Source: Thalassobius sp050633445 (lineage in GTDB: Bacteria; Pseudomonadota; Alphaproteobacteria; Rhodobacterales; Rhodobacteraceae). From it: 64,000 bases of DNA. Made by a program: the position numbers and the translations under genes. A model generated the notes under the pieces. That model saw nothing but the letters and a program-made list of their open reading frames with translations, searched no databases and was not told the origin of the DNA. Positions within the stretch are counted from its first letter, which is position 1. Each line of letters begins with the position of its first letter. The stretch is taken from contig JBOEGN010000037.1 in the NCBI GenBank assembly GCA_050633445.1, positions 6,998 through 70,997 on the forward strand, in the 5' to 3' direction. Positions 50,582 to 58,866 of the stretch are shown here, piece by piece.

Positions 50582-51763
50582 TTACTTCGACGGCAGGTCC
50601 AGAACACGTTTGGCGATAATATCCAGCATCACCTCGCTGGTGCCGCCCTCAATGGAATTGGCCTTGGTGCGCAGCCATTCTGGGGCCAGCGCGCCATGCG
50701 GGCCGTCCCATTCAACGCCCTCGCTGCCCGTCGCGGACATCAAAACCTCGTATCGACGTTTGTTCAACTCGGTGCCGAAATATTTCAGCATGGCGCTGGC
50801 ATTGCCGACGCCCCGGCCCGATTGCGCCTGATCTTTGTAGCGATCCATGGTCAGGTTGAAGGCCAGGTTGTCGACCTCTAGCTGCATGGCTTCGGCGCGG
50901 ATTACCGGGTCGACAGTATCGCCCAAAACCTCGCCAACCGAGCGGCCGCCAAGCAGACCACCGCCTCCAGCACCTATCATTTCACGTTCGTGGGTCAGCA
51001 GGTGCTTGGCGACATCCCAGCCGCGATTCTGCGTGCCTACAATCGAAGAAATCCCTTCTCCATAGGATTTTGGCACCTTCACGTTGTCGAAAAATGTCTC
51101 GCAAAATGGCGAGTTCCCCGAGATCAGCTGGATCGGTTTCGTGGTCACGCCCGGCGAGGTCATGTCGATCAACATAAAGCTAATGCCCAAATGTTTTGGG
51201 GCCTCGCGGTCTGTACGGACCAGCGCGAAAATCCAATCGGCCTTGTCCGCGTAGGAGGTCCAGATTTTCTGACCGTTCACCAGCCAGTGATCCCCCATGT
51301 CCTCGGCGCGGGTTTGGACATTGGCCAGATCACTGCCCGCACCAGGTTCAGAATAGCCCTGACACCAGCGGATTTCCCCGCGCGTGATCGGAGGCAGGAA
51401 GTGTTGCTTCTGTTCCTCGGTGCCGAACTCCAGCAAAGCAGGCCCCAGCATCCACAAACCAAAACTTTCCAAAGGCGATGGGGCCTCAAGGCGCATCATC
51501 TCTTCGCGAAAGGCTTTTTCTTGCGCGCGGCTTAAACCTGCACCACCATAGGCAGTGGGCCAGCGCGGTGCGGTCAGCCCGGCGTCGCGGGCGCGCTCTA
51601 GCCACTGCTTTTGATCTTCGCGCTTGAACGTCCAGTTTTTGCCGCCCCAAACAATGGCGTCTTCGTCCATTGTCTGCCCCAACAACGTCTGCGGGCAGTT
51701 TTCGGCGATCCAAGTTGCAAAGACCTGATGGCTATCGGCCCCCTCGGCCAATCCCTCAATCAT
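50582..51763 (-). CDS. Acyl-CoA dehydrogenase, large subunit of pair 2
   Basis: Starting at 51763 (MIEGLAEGADSHQ) gives 393 residues; a longer in-frame start would begin inside the promoter region. It has CQGYSEPGAGSDLA, WLVNGQKIWTSYADKADWIF, Glu259 in LLTHEREMIGAG at the isovaleryl-CoA dehydrogenase catalytic position, and the C-terminal SIEGGTSEVMLDIIAKRVL. It is the first gene of the ten-gene minus-strand operon and diverges from livK. Confidence 0.9.
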   Translation of the reverse strand: MIEGLAEGADSHQVFATWIAENCPQTLLGQTMDEDAIVWGGKNWTFKREDQKQWLERARDAGLTAPRWPTAYGGAGLSRAQEKAFREEMMRLEAPSPLESFGLWMLGPALLEFGTEEQKQHFLPPITRGEIRWCQGYSEPGAGSDLANVQTRAEDMGDHWLVNGQKIWTSYADKADWIFALVRTDREAPKHLGISFMLIDMTSPGVTTKPIQLISGNSPFCETFFDNVKVPKSYGEGISSIVGTQNRGWDVAKHLLTHEREMIGAGGGGLLGGRSVGEVLGDTVDPVIRAEAMQLEVDNLAFNLTMDRYKDQAQSGRGVGNASAMLKYFGTELNKRRYEVLMSATGSEGVEWDGPHGALAPEWLRTKANSIEGGTSEVMLDIIAKRVLDLPSK

Positions 51764-51820
51764 CAACACCCCTCCCTCTGGCGTTTGCTTCACTATGCAG
51801 AATAGAATTTCACAAAATGA

Positions 51821-51849
51821 TTGACAAGCGTACAACCTCCCCTTTTAAT
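51821..51849 (+). promoter_or_regulatory. Sigma70-type promoter for livKHMGF
   Basis: A consensus TTGACA (51821-51826) and TTTAAT (51844-51849) are exactly 17 bases apart, 60 bases before the livK ATG. The leader then contains a hairpin GGCCCC-GCGA-GGGGGCC and a GAGGGAGG ribosome-binding site. Confidence 0.55.
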
Positions 51850-51908
51850 CGGCCCCGCGAGGGGGCCTCCAAATGGAATGGTCCTTTCTTTCTAGAGGGA
51901 GGAATACC

Positions 51909-53144
51909 ATGAATCTTGTGAAATCTGCCGCACTGGCAACTGCAATTGCCTTTGTTTCAACGGCAGGAGCGTCGGCTGAGACGCTGAAAATCGCTTTTAT
52001 TGACCCGCTTTCCGGGCCATTCGGCCCCTCGGGCCAGGCCGGTCTGAGCGAATGGAATTACGCTGCGGCACAAATGAATGCCAAGGGAGGGATCGGCGGC
52101 AAGGACGTCGAAATCATCGGTCTGGACAACAAAATCAACCCCAAGGAATCGCTGGTACAGCTGCAAAAAGCGCTGGATCAGGGGGTGCGATTCATCGCCC
52201 AGGGGAACGGATCGTCCGTGGCTTCGGCGCTGATCGACGCGATTGCCAAGCACAACAAACGGAACCCGGGCGAAGAAGTTCTGTTCCTGAACTACGCCGC
52301 TGTGGACCCTGCGTTCACCAATGATCGCTGCAACTTCTGGCACTTCCGGTTTGATGCCGATGCCCACATGAAGATGGAGGCAGTGACCGACTGGGTGCAG
52401 TCTCAGGACGCGATCAAAAAGATTTACGTCATCGGGCAGGACTATTCCTTTGGTAAGGCCGTGTCGGCTGCGGCGGTGAAGAACCTGGGTGAAAAACGCC
52501 CCGATATCGAGATTGTCGGCAACGAATTGCACCCGCTGGGCAAGGTGAAAGATTTCACGCCTTATGTGCAGAAAATCATCAGCTCGGGTGCGGATGCGGT
52601 GATCACGGGCAACTGGGGTGCCGATATGGTGCTGCTGATCAAGGCGGCGATCGATTCCGGTTATGACGGGCCGATCCTGACCTATTACGGTGGCTCTAAG
52701 GGGGCCGCGACCGCCATGGGCGCTGCCGCTGTCGGCCAGGTTAAGGCGATTGTCGAGCATAACACCAATCTGCCGATGCACGATGCGCAGGCGACCTATG
52801 TGGATGGCTATCAGGCTGCTTACCCGGATGAGGATTACTATTATCACCGGATTCACAATGCCATGAATATGCTGGCCAAGGCCGCCGATAAGGCGGGTAG
52901 CACCGAGCCCAAGGATGTCGCCTTTGCGCTGGAGGGGATGACCTATGAAAGCTCGACCGGCACGGTGACGATGCGCGCGGACAACCACCAGATCCTGCAG
53001 CCGATGTTCATGTCGACCTTCTCGGACAATGTGGGCCGTGGTGTCGAAGATTTGCCGCTGGGCTGGACCTCGGGTCCTGCTGACCGGATCGAGGCCGAAG
53101 CCACCGCCACCGAAACCACCTGCAAGATGAAGCGTCCGTCTTAA
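51909..53144 (+). CDS. livK: ABC transporter substrate-binding protein (Leu/Ile/Val-type fold)
   Basis: The 411-residue protein starts at 51909 with GAGGGAGG upstream and has a signal peptide (LVKSAALATAIAFVSTAGASA). The mature part begins TLKIAFIDPLSGPFGPSGQAG, the type-I periplasmic binding fold of livJ/livK-like proteins. NGSSVASALIDAIAKHN and ADAVITGNWGADM are internal blocks. Members bind branched-chain amino acids, but also urea, aromatic acids or short acids. The catabolic neighbours suggest a carboxylic acid, by inference. Confidence 0.85.
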   Translation: MNLVKSAALATAIAFVSTAGASAETLKIAFIDPLSGPFGPSGQAGLSEWNYAAAQMNAKGGIGGKDVEIIGLDNKINPKESLVQLQKALDQGVRFIAQGNGSSVASALIDAIAKHNKRNPGEEVLFLNYAAVDPAFTNDRCNFWHFRFDADAHMKMEAVTDWVQSQDAIKKIYVIGQDYSFGKAVSAAAVKNLGEKRPDIEIVGNELHPLGKVKDFTPYVQKIISSGADAVITGNWGADMVLLIKAAIDSGYDGPILTYYGGSKGAATAMGAAAVGQVKAIVEHNTNLPMHDAQATYVDGYQAAYPDEDYYYHRIHNAMNMLAKAADKAGSTEPKDVAFALEGMTYESSTGTVTMRADNHQILQPMFMSTFSDNVGRGVEDLPLGWTSGPADRIEAEATATETTCKMKRPS

Positions 53145-53213
53145 TCGCCCATCCTTGCTGACATTAAGGGTGCTGTCCAAGGCTGGATGGCACCCGCTTC
53201 CTAAGAGGTTTCC

Positions 53214-54146
53214 ATGGAAACGATCGTATTTTCACTCCTGAACGGAGTGATCTACGGCCTCCTTTTGTTCATGCTGTCCAGTGGTTTGACACTGATTTTC
53301 AGCATGATGGGCGTGCTGAACTTTGCACATGCCAGCTTTTACATGCTGGGGGCCTACTTCGCTTATACAATCTCCGAGGCCAGTAGTTTCTGGGTGGCGC
53401 TGATTTTCGCCCCGATTCTGGTTGGGCTGGTCGGTGCCGCCGTTGAACGCTGGGGGCTGCGGACTGTTCACGTCAACGGTCATGTCGCCGAGCTGTTGTT
53501 CACCTTCGGGCTGGCTTATCTGATCGACGAGGTAGTCAAGATCATCTGGGGCCGCAACTCGGTGGACTATCGTGTCCCCGAACTGCTGGATTTCCCCCTG
53601 TTCGAGCTGTTTGGCGCGCAATACCCGGCGTATCGGATATTTACCCTGTTCGTGGCGCTGGCGATGCTGGTCGCCCTTTGGTTCATCCTGAATCGCACTC
53701 GCGCGGGTCTGATCATTCAGGCCGCGCTTAGCCATCCACATATGGTGGGGCATTTGGGGCATAACGTGCCGCGGATTTTCATGACCGTGTTCGGAGTCGG
53801 CTGTGCCCTGGCCGGTCTGGCCGGTGTAATCGGAGGCAACTATCTGGTCACTGACCCCGCGATGGCGGTGCAGATGGGGCCGATTGTCTTTGTGGTCGTC
53901 GTTGTCGGCGGTTTGGGCAGCCTAATGGGTGCCTTTCTGGCCGCGATGTTGCTGGGGCTGTTGCAGACCTTTGCGGTCGCGATTGACGCCAATTTTGCCG
54001 ACCTGTTTGGCTGGCTTGGCCTGTCCGCGACCTCCGAGGTTGGCAGCATCTCGATTTCATCCCTGGCGCCGATGATCCCGTTCCTGATGCTGGTGCTGAT
54101 CCTGATGGTACGCCCGCGTGGCCTGTTGGGAGACCGTGAGTTATGA
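53214..54146 (+). CDS. livH: LivH-type ABC permease
   Basis: The 310-residue membrane permease has about eight helices and the LivH pattern: LLNGVIYGLLLFMLSSGLTLIFSMMGVLNFAHASFYMLGAY-type start (cores: SSGLTLIF and NFAHASFYMLGA), then RTRAGLIIQA, and VVVVGGLGSLMGAFLAAMLLG. It would form the channel dimer with LivM. Its stop overlaps the livM start by four bases (ATGA), so the two are translated together. Confidence 0.93.
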   Translation: METIVFSLLNGVIYGLLLFMLSSGLTLIFSMMGVLNFAHASFYMLGAYFAYTISEASSFWVALIFAPILVGLVGAAVERWGLRTVHVNGHVAELLFTFGLAYLIDEVVKIIWGRNSVDYRVPELLDFPLFELFGAQYPAYRIFTLFVALAMLVALWFILNRTRAGLIIQAALSHPHMVGHLGHNVPRIFMTVFGVGCALAGLAGVIGGNYLVTDPAMAVQMGPIVFVVVVVGGLGSLMGAFLAAMLLGLLQTFAVAIDANFADLFGWLGLSATSEVGSISISSLAPMIPFLMLVLILMVRPRGLLGDREL

Positions 54147-55426
54147 CCGATCAAACCATTCAAAATTTCGAGAATCTGGCCCCCTCGGGTGGACAGAAAT
54201 TCATGCAACGGGTGATGCCCTTTGCAGTGTTGGCGCTGATTTTGGTGTTGATTCCAATGATGGGGCCATCGCGCACCGTCTATTCGCTGATGAACGCGAT
54301 GGGTATCAATATTGTCTTCGCGCTCAGCTATAACATGCTGCTTGGCCGAGGTGGGCTGCTTTCCTTTGGGCACGCGGTTTACTTCGGGTTGGGGGGCTAT
54401 GCCGCCGTTCATGCGATGGGTTGGATTGAGGAGGCCGCCTATGGAGATGGCGGTTTCTGGGCCGGATATCCGGTGTTTTTCCTGCCTATCATTGGGTTCG
54501 CTGGCGGGGCGCTGGCCGGTGCGATCATCGGCTGGCCCTCCTGTCGGCGAGCGGGCACGCCTTTTGCGATGATCTCGCTGGGTGTGGCCGAATTGATCGC
54601 GGCAGCGGGCTTTATGTTCGGCTCGATCTTTGGCGGAGAAGAGGGCGTATCGGGTGACCGGATGAACGGGCCGGAAACTTTTGGGCTGTCTCTGGGCCCG
54701 ATTTCCGAGGTCTACTGGTTCATCGCGTTCTGGACCTTTGTTGGCGCCGTGGGCACTTACGCGTTCACCCGCACCCCCTTGGGCAAGATGTCCGAGGCAA
54801 CGCGAGACAACCCCGAACGCGTGGAATTCGTGGGCTATGATCCGCATCGAGTGCGCTATCTGGTGTTCATCTTTGCCGGTGGTTTCGCTGGTCTGGCCGG
54901 TGGCATGGCCGCTGTGAACTATGAGATTTTCACCCCCGAGGCACTGTCGCTGGCCCCGTCCGGCATGGTGCTGCTGATGGCCTATATCGGTGGCATCCGG
55001 TACTTCGCCGGGCCGATCTTGGGGGCCATTGTGCTGACCTATATGCAGTCGATGATGTCAGATTATTCCGAGGCTTGGCTGCTGTATCTTGGGGTTCTGT
55101 TCATGGCCGTCGTGATGTTCGCCCCCGGCGGATTGGCCGGGATTGTGGCGGGGCTGTTCAACGGCCTGCGCTCGGGCGATCGTGGCGGGCATGTCGGCAA
55201 ATGGCTGATCTATGGGCTGGGCTGCGCGTTGTTGCTAATCGGTGTGGTTGTCCTGGTCGAGGTCGGCGTGCGCTGGTCCAATGGCTATGGCGAGAGCTTT
55301 GAACCGTTCGGGATGCATCTGGCCACGGGCTCGGGGCTGACCTGGGGCCTGATTATCCTGCCAATCGTGGCTGGCGTGGGTATCCTGCGCCTGGCCCACA
55401 CGCGCAACAAGGAGGGCCAAGCATGA
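54143..55426 (+). CDS. livM: LivM-type ABC permease
   Basis: The 427-residue permease has YNMLLGRGGLLSFGHAVYFGLGGY and RTPLGKMSEATRDNPERVEFVGYD, the LivM blocks. It is longer than many LivM proteins, with a C-terminal extension of about 90 residues containing two more hydrophobic segments (LIYGLGCALLLIGVVVLVEV, ILPIVAGVGILRLAH). It overlaps both neighbours by ATGA. It pairs with LivH. Confidence 0.92.
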   Translation: MTDQTIQNFENLAPSGGQKFMQRVMPFAVLALILVLIPMMGPSRTVYSLMNAMGINIVFALSYNMLLGRGGLLSFGHAVYFGLGGYAAVHAMGWIEEAAYGDGGFWAGYPVFFLPIIGFAGGALAGAIIGWPSCRRAGTPFAMISLGVAELIAAAGFMFGSIFGGEEGVSGDRMNGPETFGLSLGPISEVYWFIAFWTFVGAVGTYAFTRTPLGKMSEATRDNPERVEFVGYDPHRVRYLVFIFAGGFAGLAGGMAAVNYEIFTPEALSLAPSGMVLLMAYIGGIRYFAGPILGAIVLTYMQSMMSDYSEAWLLYLGVLFMAVVMFAPGGLAGIVAGLFNGLRSGDRGGHVGKWLIYGLGCALLLIGVVVLVEVGVRWSNGYGESFEPFGMHLATGSGLTWGLIILPIVAGVGILRLAHTRNKEGQA

Positions 55427-56199
55427 CGCAACCGGCGCTTTCCATCACGGACCTGAATAAAAACTTCGGTCCAGCCAAGATCATCCGGGGCGTGTCTTTG
55501 GACATTGAACCGGGTGAGAGGCACGCCATCATCGGGCCGAACGGGGCGGGGAAATCCACCTTGTTCAACCTGATTTCGGGCGGGTATCATCCCTCTTCGG
55601 GCAGCGTAAAACTGCGCGGGGCGGAAATCGGCGGCCAGAAACCGTTCAAGATCAACCGCATGGGGCTGTCGCGCAGTTTCCAGGTCTCGAACATCTTTGC
55701 CAACATGACCGTACGCGAGAACGTCCGTTGCGGGGTGCTCCATTCGATGGGGTATGGCTATAGTTTCTGGCGCAATGTCGGAAACCTGAAAGAGGTGCAG
55801 CGCAAGACCGCCGAGATTTTGGACTCGGTGGACCTGCTGGACAAGGCAAACCTGCCCGCTGCTCTGCTGCCCTATGCCGACCAACGGACGCTGGAAATCG
55901 CGATCACCATTGCGGGCGGGGCGGATGTCATCATGCTGGACGAACCTACGGCTGGCATGTCGCATTCCGAAACTGAACGCGCGGTGGCCCTGATCAAAAA
56001 GGCGACCGAGGGTAAGACCTTACTGATCGTCGAACATGACATGGGGGTGGTCTTTAACCTGGCCGACCGGATCAGCGTTCTGGTCTATGGCGAGATCATC
56101 GCCACCGGCAAACCCGAGGAAATCCGCGGTGATCCGAAGGTGCGCGAGGCCTATCTGGGCGACGAGGCGGATGCGCTGGAAAACGGAGATGCGGCATGA
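55423..56199 (+). CDS. livG: LivG-type ABC ATPase with altered signature motif
   Basis: The 258-residue ATPase has a normal Walker A GPNGAGKST (residues 38-46), a Walker B MLDEPTAG with catalytic Glu174 and an H-loop His205 in VEHDM. The signature, usually LSGGQ or, in LivG, LAYGDQ, reads LPYADQ (149-154): Gly at the critical position is Ala. Its own Walker motifs therefore look active while its contribution to the partner's site looks weak. It is flanked by ATGA overlaps. Confidence 0.92.
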   Translation: MTQPALSITDLNKNFGPAKIIRGVSLDIEPGERHAIIGPNGAGKSTLFNLISGGYHPSSGSVKLRGAEIGGQKPFKINRMGLSRSFQVSNIFANMTVRENVRCGVLHSMGYGYSFWRNVGNLKEVQRKTAEILDSVDLLDKANLPAALLPYADQRTLEIAITIAGGADVIMLDEPTAGMSHSETERAVALIKKATEGKTLLIVEHDMGVVFNLADRISVLVYGEIIATGKPEEIRGDPKVREAYLGDEADALENGDAA

Positions 56200-56903
56200 C
56201 CCAACCAATGCTGACGGTGAAGGATCTGAACGCCTTTTACGGAAAGTCTCATGTTCTGCGTGGGGTCGAGATGGAGATCATGCCCGGCGAGGTTATCGCC
56301 CTGCTGGGCCGCAACGGTGTGGGGCGATCCACCACCGCCAAGGCTATCATGGGCGAGGTGCCCCCCAAAGGGGACATAACGTTCAAGGGGCAGTTGATCT
56401 CGGGGCTGGAAAGCCACAAGATCGCACGTCTTGGCTTGGGATATGTGCCTGAAAGTCGGGACATTTTTCCCACTATGACCGTGCGGGATAACTTGATCCT
56501 GGGGATCAAGAACATGAAATCTCCGGGGAAATACTCGGTCGATGACATGCTGGATATGTTCCCCAATCTGCGCGAACGGGCAGACAATCTGGCGGGTGTC
56601 CTATCGGGCGGTGAAAAGCAGATGCTGACCATGTGTCGGACCCTGATGGGCGATCCGGATCTGGTCATCATTGATGAACCAACCGAGGGTCTGGCCCCCA
56701 AGATCGTACATCAGATTGGCGATATGATCGCCGAAATCGCCAAAACCGGCGTTGCGATTTTGTTGGTCGAGCAGAAGCTTTCCATCGCGCTGCGGATCGC
56801 AAATCGGGTTTATGTGATGGGCCACGGAGAGATCGTTTGGTCCGGCACACCTAGCGATTTCCGCGACCGCGAAGATGTCCGCAAAGAGTGGTTGGAGGTC
56901 TGA
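56196..56903 (+). CDS. livF: LivF-type ABC ATPase with Walker A lysine replaced
   Basis: The 235-residue ATPase has a canonical signature LSGGEKQ (136-142) and a Walker B IIDEPTEG with Glu161. The Walker A reads GRNGVGRST, so the nucleotide-binding Lys is Arg44. The H-loop position is Gln193 (VEQK), as is usual in LivF. It supplies the good signature to LivG's site, while its own site should bind or hydrolyse ATP poorly. It is the last gene of the operon before a terminator. Confidence 0.92.
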   Translation: MTQPMLTVKDLNAFYGKSHVLRGVEMEIMPGEVIALLGRNGVGRSTTAKAIMGEVPPKGDITFKGQLISGLESHKIARLGLGYVPESRDIFPTMTVRDNLILGIKNMKSPGKYSVDDMLDMFPNLRERADNLAGVLSGGEKQMLTMCRTLMGDPDLVIIDEPTEGLAPKIVHQIGDMIAEIAKTGVAILLVEQKLSIALRIANRVYVMGHGEIVWSGTPSDFRDREDVRKEWLEV

Positions 56904-56922
56904 TCCAATCGGATAGAAAAGG

Positions 56923-56950
56923 CGGGGCGCCTGATTTGGCGCCCCGTTTT
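56923..56950. terminator. Bidirectional terminator between livF and CoA ligase 1
   Basis: CGGGGCGCC / GGCGCCCCG with loop TGATTT is followed by TTTT on the plus strand and lies between two convergent genes. Confidence 0.8.
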
Positions 56951-56953
56951 ACG

Positions 56954-58585
56954 TTACCGCATGTCGGGCAAAACATAGTCCGTCAGCAGGTTGCGCAAGG
57001 TCAGCTTCGAGGTTTTCCCCGTCGCTGTCAGCGGCAAAGCATCAACCCAGATCACATCATCAGGCAGCTGCCATTTTGCGAAATGCTCGGACATATGCGT
57101 GTTGATGTCGTCCAACGAGGGCTTGTCCTCACCAGCGGCAACAGCCACCAAAATAGGGCGTTCATCCCATTTCGGATGCGGCATCGCGATGGCGGCGCAG
57201 GCTGCGATTTGCGGATGCGCCATGGCCACATTTTCCAGATCAATCGAGGAAATCCACTCGCCCCCTGACTTGATCAGATCCTTTGCGCGATCCTGAATGG
57301 ACAAGATGCCGTCGCTGTCAATACTGGCGATATCGCCAGTGCCGAACCAACCATCGGCATCCAGCGCGGCCTTGGTGGCTTCGGGGTTGTTGAAGTAGCC
57401 GGACACAACGGTGTTGCCGCGCACAAACAGTTCCCCGACGGCCTTGCCGTCATGAGGAACGGGGTCACCGTTGTCATCGACGATTTTCAACTCGACCCCA
57501 AAAACGCGACGACCTTGCAGCGCCTTTTTGTCGATCATCTGCTCAAACGGCAGCTTTTCGATCCAGTTGGGCATGACCCCATGGGTGCCGATGGGGCTCA
57601 TTTCCGTCATGCCCCAGGCGTGGCCAACGGCGACACCAAGTTTTTCGAATTTCTCGATCATACTACGCGGAGCAGCCGATCCACCGACCACAACATCCGA
57701 GAATCCTTCGGGCTTGCGACCTTGTTTTTCGATCTCGGCCATCAGGCCCATCCAAACCGTGGGAACGCCCCAGGCGCTGTCGACCTTTTCCGAGTCCATC
57801 AGTTTAAACAGGCTTTCACCATCCAGATGCTGACCGGGCATGATCATGCTTAACCCCAGCATCGGCGCCGCATAGGGCAGACCCCAGGCGTTGACGTGGA
57901 ACAGCGGCACGACGGGCAGAACCTTGCCCTCTTTCGGAATGGCTCCACCCACAGTGCTGGCCAGAATCAGCGCATGCAAAACGGTCGAGCGATGGGTATA
58001 AAGCGCGCCCTTCGGATTGCCCGTGGTGCCCGAAGTGTAACACAGCCCGCAAGCGGTGTTTTCGTCGAATTCAGGCCAGTCAATCTGATCGGGCTGGCCC
58101 TCTAGCAGCTCTTCATAGCACAGCGCGTCCAGGCTGTTTTCCGGCATATGCGCGCGATCTGTCATGACCACATAGGTCATCTGTGCGGGCAGGTGGTCTT
58201 TGACCGCTTCGAGGATCGGCACAAAGGTCGTGTCGACGAAAATCACCTTATCGTCGGCGTGATTGACGATATAAATCAGCTGCTCGGCTGACAGGCGCGG
58301 GTTGATCGTATGGCAAATCGCACCGATGCCAGAGATGGCATAGTACAGCTCGAAATGCCGATATCCATTCCAGGCCAGCGTCGCAATCCGATCCCCCAAA
58401 GCGACTCCGTGCCCCTGTAACGCATGGGCCAGTTGGGCCACGCGGGGGACAGTTTCGGCATATGTCTGACGGTGAATGTCACCTTCGGTCCGGGCCGAGA
58501 CGATCTCGGACCCCGCATTTGCATCTGCGGCGAACGCCAACAGATCGCTTACCAACAGCGGTCGCTGCATCATCATGCCTTGCAT
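56954..58585 (-). CDS. AMP-forming acyl-CoA ligase 1
   Basis: Starting at 58585 (GGGAGGAAATC upstream) the protein has 543 residues. The ATP-binding P-loop is YTSGTTGNPKG (183-193), followed by GMTEMSPIG, FGTGDIA (adenylation core) and the hinge RAKDLIKSGGEWIS. The C-terminal catalytic Lys is in LTATGKTSK. It resembles medium/long-chain ligases and the DmdB methylmercaptopropionate ligase group of roseobacters; sequence reading does not decide. It diverges from the quinone-reductase-like gene over a gap with inverted repeats. Confidence 0.9.
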   Translation of the reverse strand: MQGMMMQRPLLVSDLLAFAADANAGSEIVSARTEGDIHRQTYAETVPRVAQLAHALQGHGVALGDRIATLAWNGYRHFELYYAISGIGAICHTINPRLSAEQLIYIVNHADDKVIFVDTTFVPILEAVKDHLPAQMTYVVMTDRAHMPENSLDALCYEELLEGQPDQIDWPEFDENTACGLCYTSGTTGNPKGALYTHRSTVLHALILASTVGGAIPKEGKVLPVVPLFHVNAWGLPYAAPMLGLSMIMPGQHLDGESLFKLMDSEKVDSAWGVPTVWMGLMAEIEKQGRKPEGFSDVVVGGSAAPRSMIEKFEKLGVAVGHAWGMTEMSPIGTHGVMPNWIEKLPFEQMIDKKALQGRRVFGVELKIVDDNGDPVPHDGKAVGELFVRGNTVVSGYFNNPEATKAALDADGWFGTGDIASIDSDGILSIQDRAKDLIKSGGEWISSIDLENVAMAHPQIAACAAIAMPHPKWDERPILVAVAAGEDKPSLDDINTHMSEHFAKWQLPDDVIWVDALPLTATGKTSKLTLRNLLTDYVLPDMR

Positions 58586-58681
58586 GATTTCCTCCCTTAG
58601 AAAAATCTCCCTAGGGCAGACAGTAGCGCGAAGATCGTTTCGCGCCAAAATGAAATTACATTCTGCATTGCGATTTTGACC

Positions 58682-58747
58682 ATTTTCCGCAACGGAACAT
58701 GCGGGGGATCTTTCTTGCCGAATTTCAAGAGGTTAATTGCGGAAAAT
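58682..58747. promoter_or_regulatory. Inverted 11-mers in a divergent promoter region
   Basis: ATTTTCCGCAA (58682-58692) and its exact reverse complement TTGCGGAAAAT (58737-58747) are 55 bases apart start to start, about five helical turns. They lie between the divergent CoA ligase 1 and quinone-reductase-like genes. Paired sites of this kind often bind one dimeric regulator or allow DNA looping. The local IclR protein is the nearest candidate regulator. Confidence 0.45.
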
Positions 58748-58866
58748 GCCGTACCGTCATATCGCCGGACTCGAGGCGCGCAGTTGCCTGGAACGCGCGC
58801 ACCGCATAGTCTGAACCGTGTGAAACCGGGGCTGACCAGCGTCGGACAAGAGGGAGAGACACACAG

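Noticed and set aside
56954..58585. Calling CoA ligase 1 dmdB (methylmercaptopropionate ligase)
   Set aside because: Resemblance is noted, but no dmdA, dmdC or dmdD is in view and I cannot separate DmdB from other medium-chain ligases by eye.
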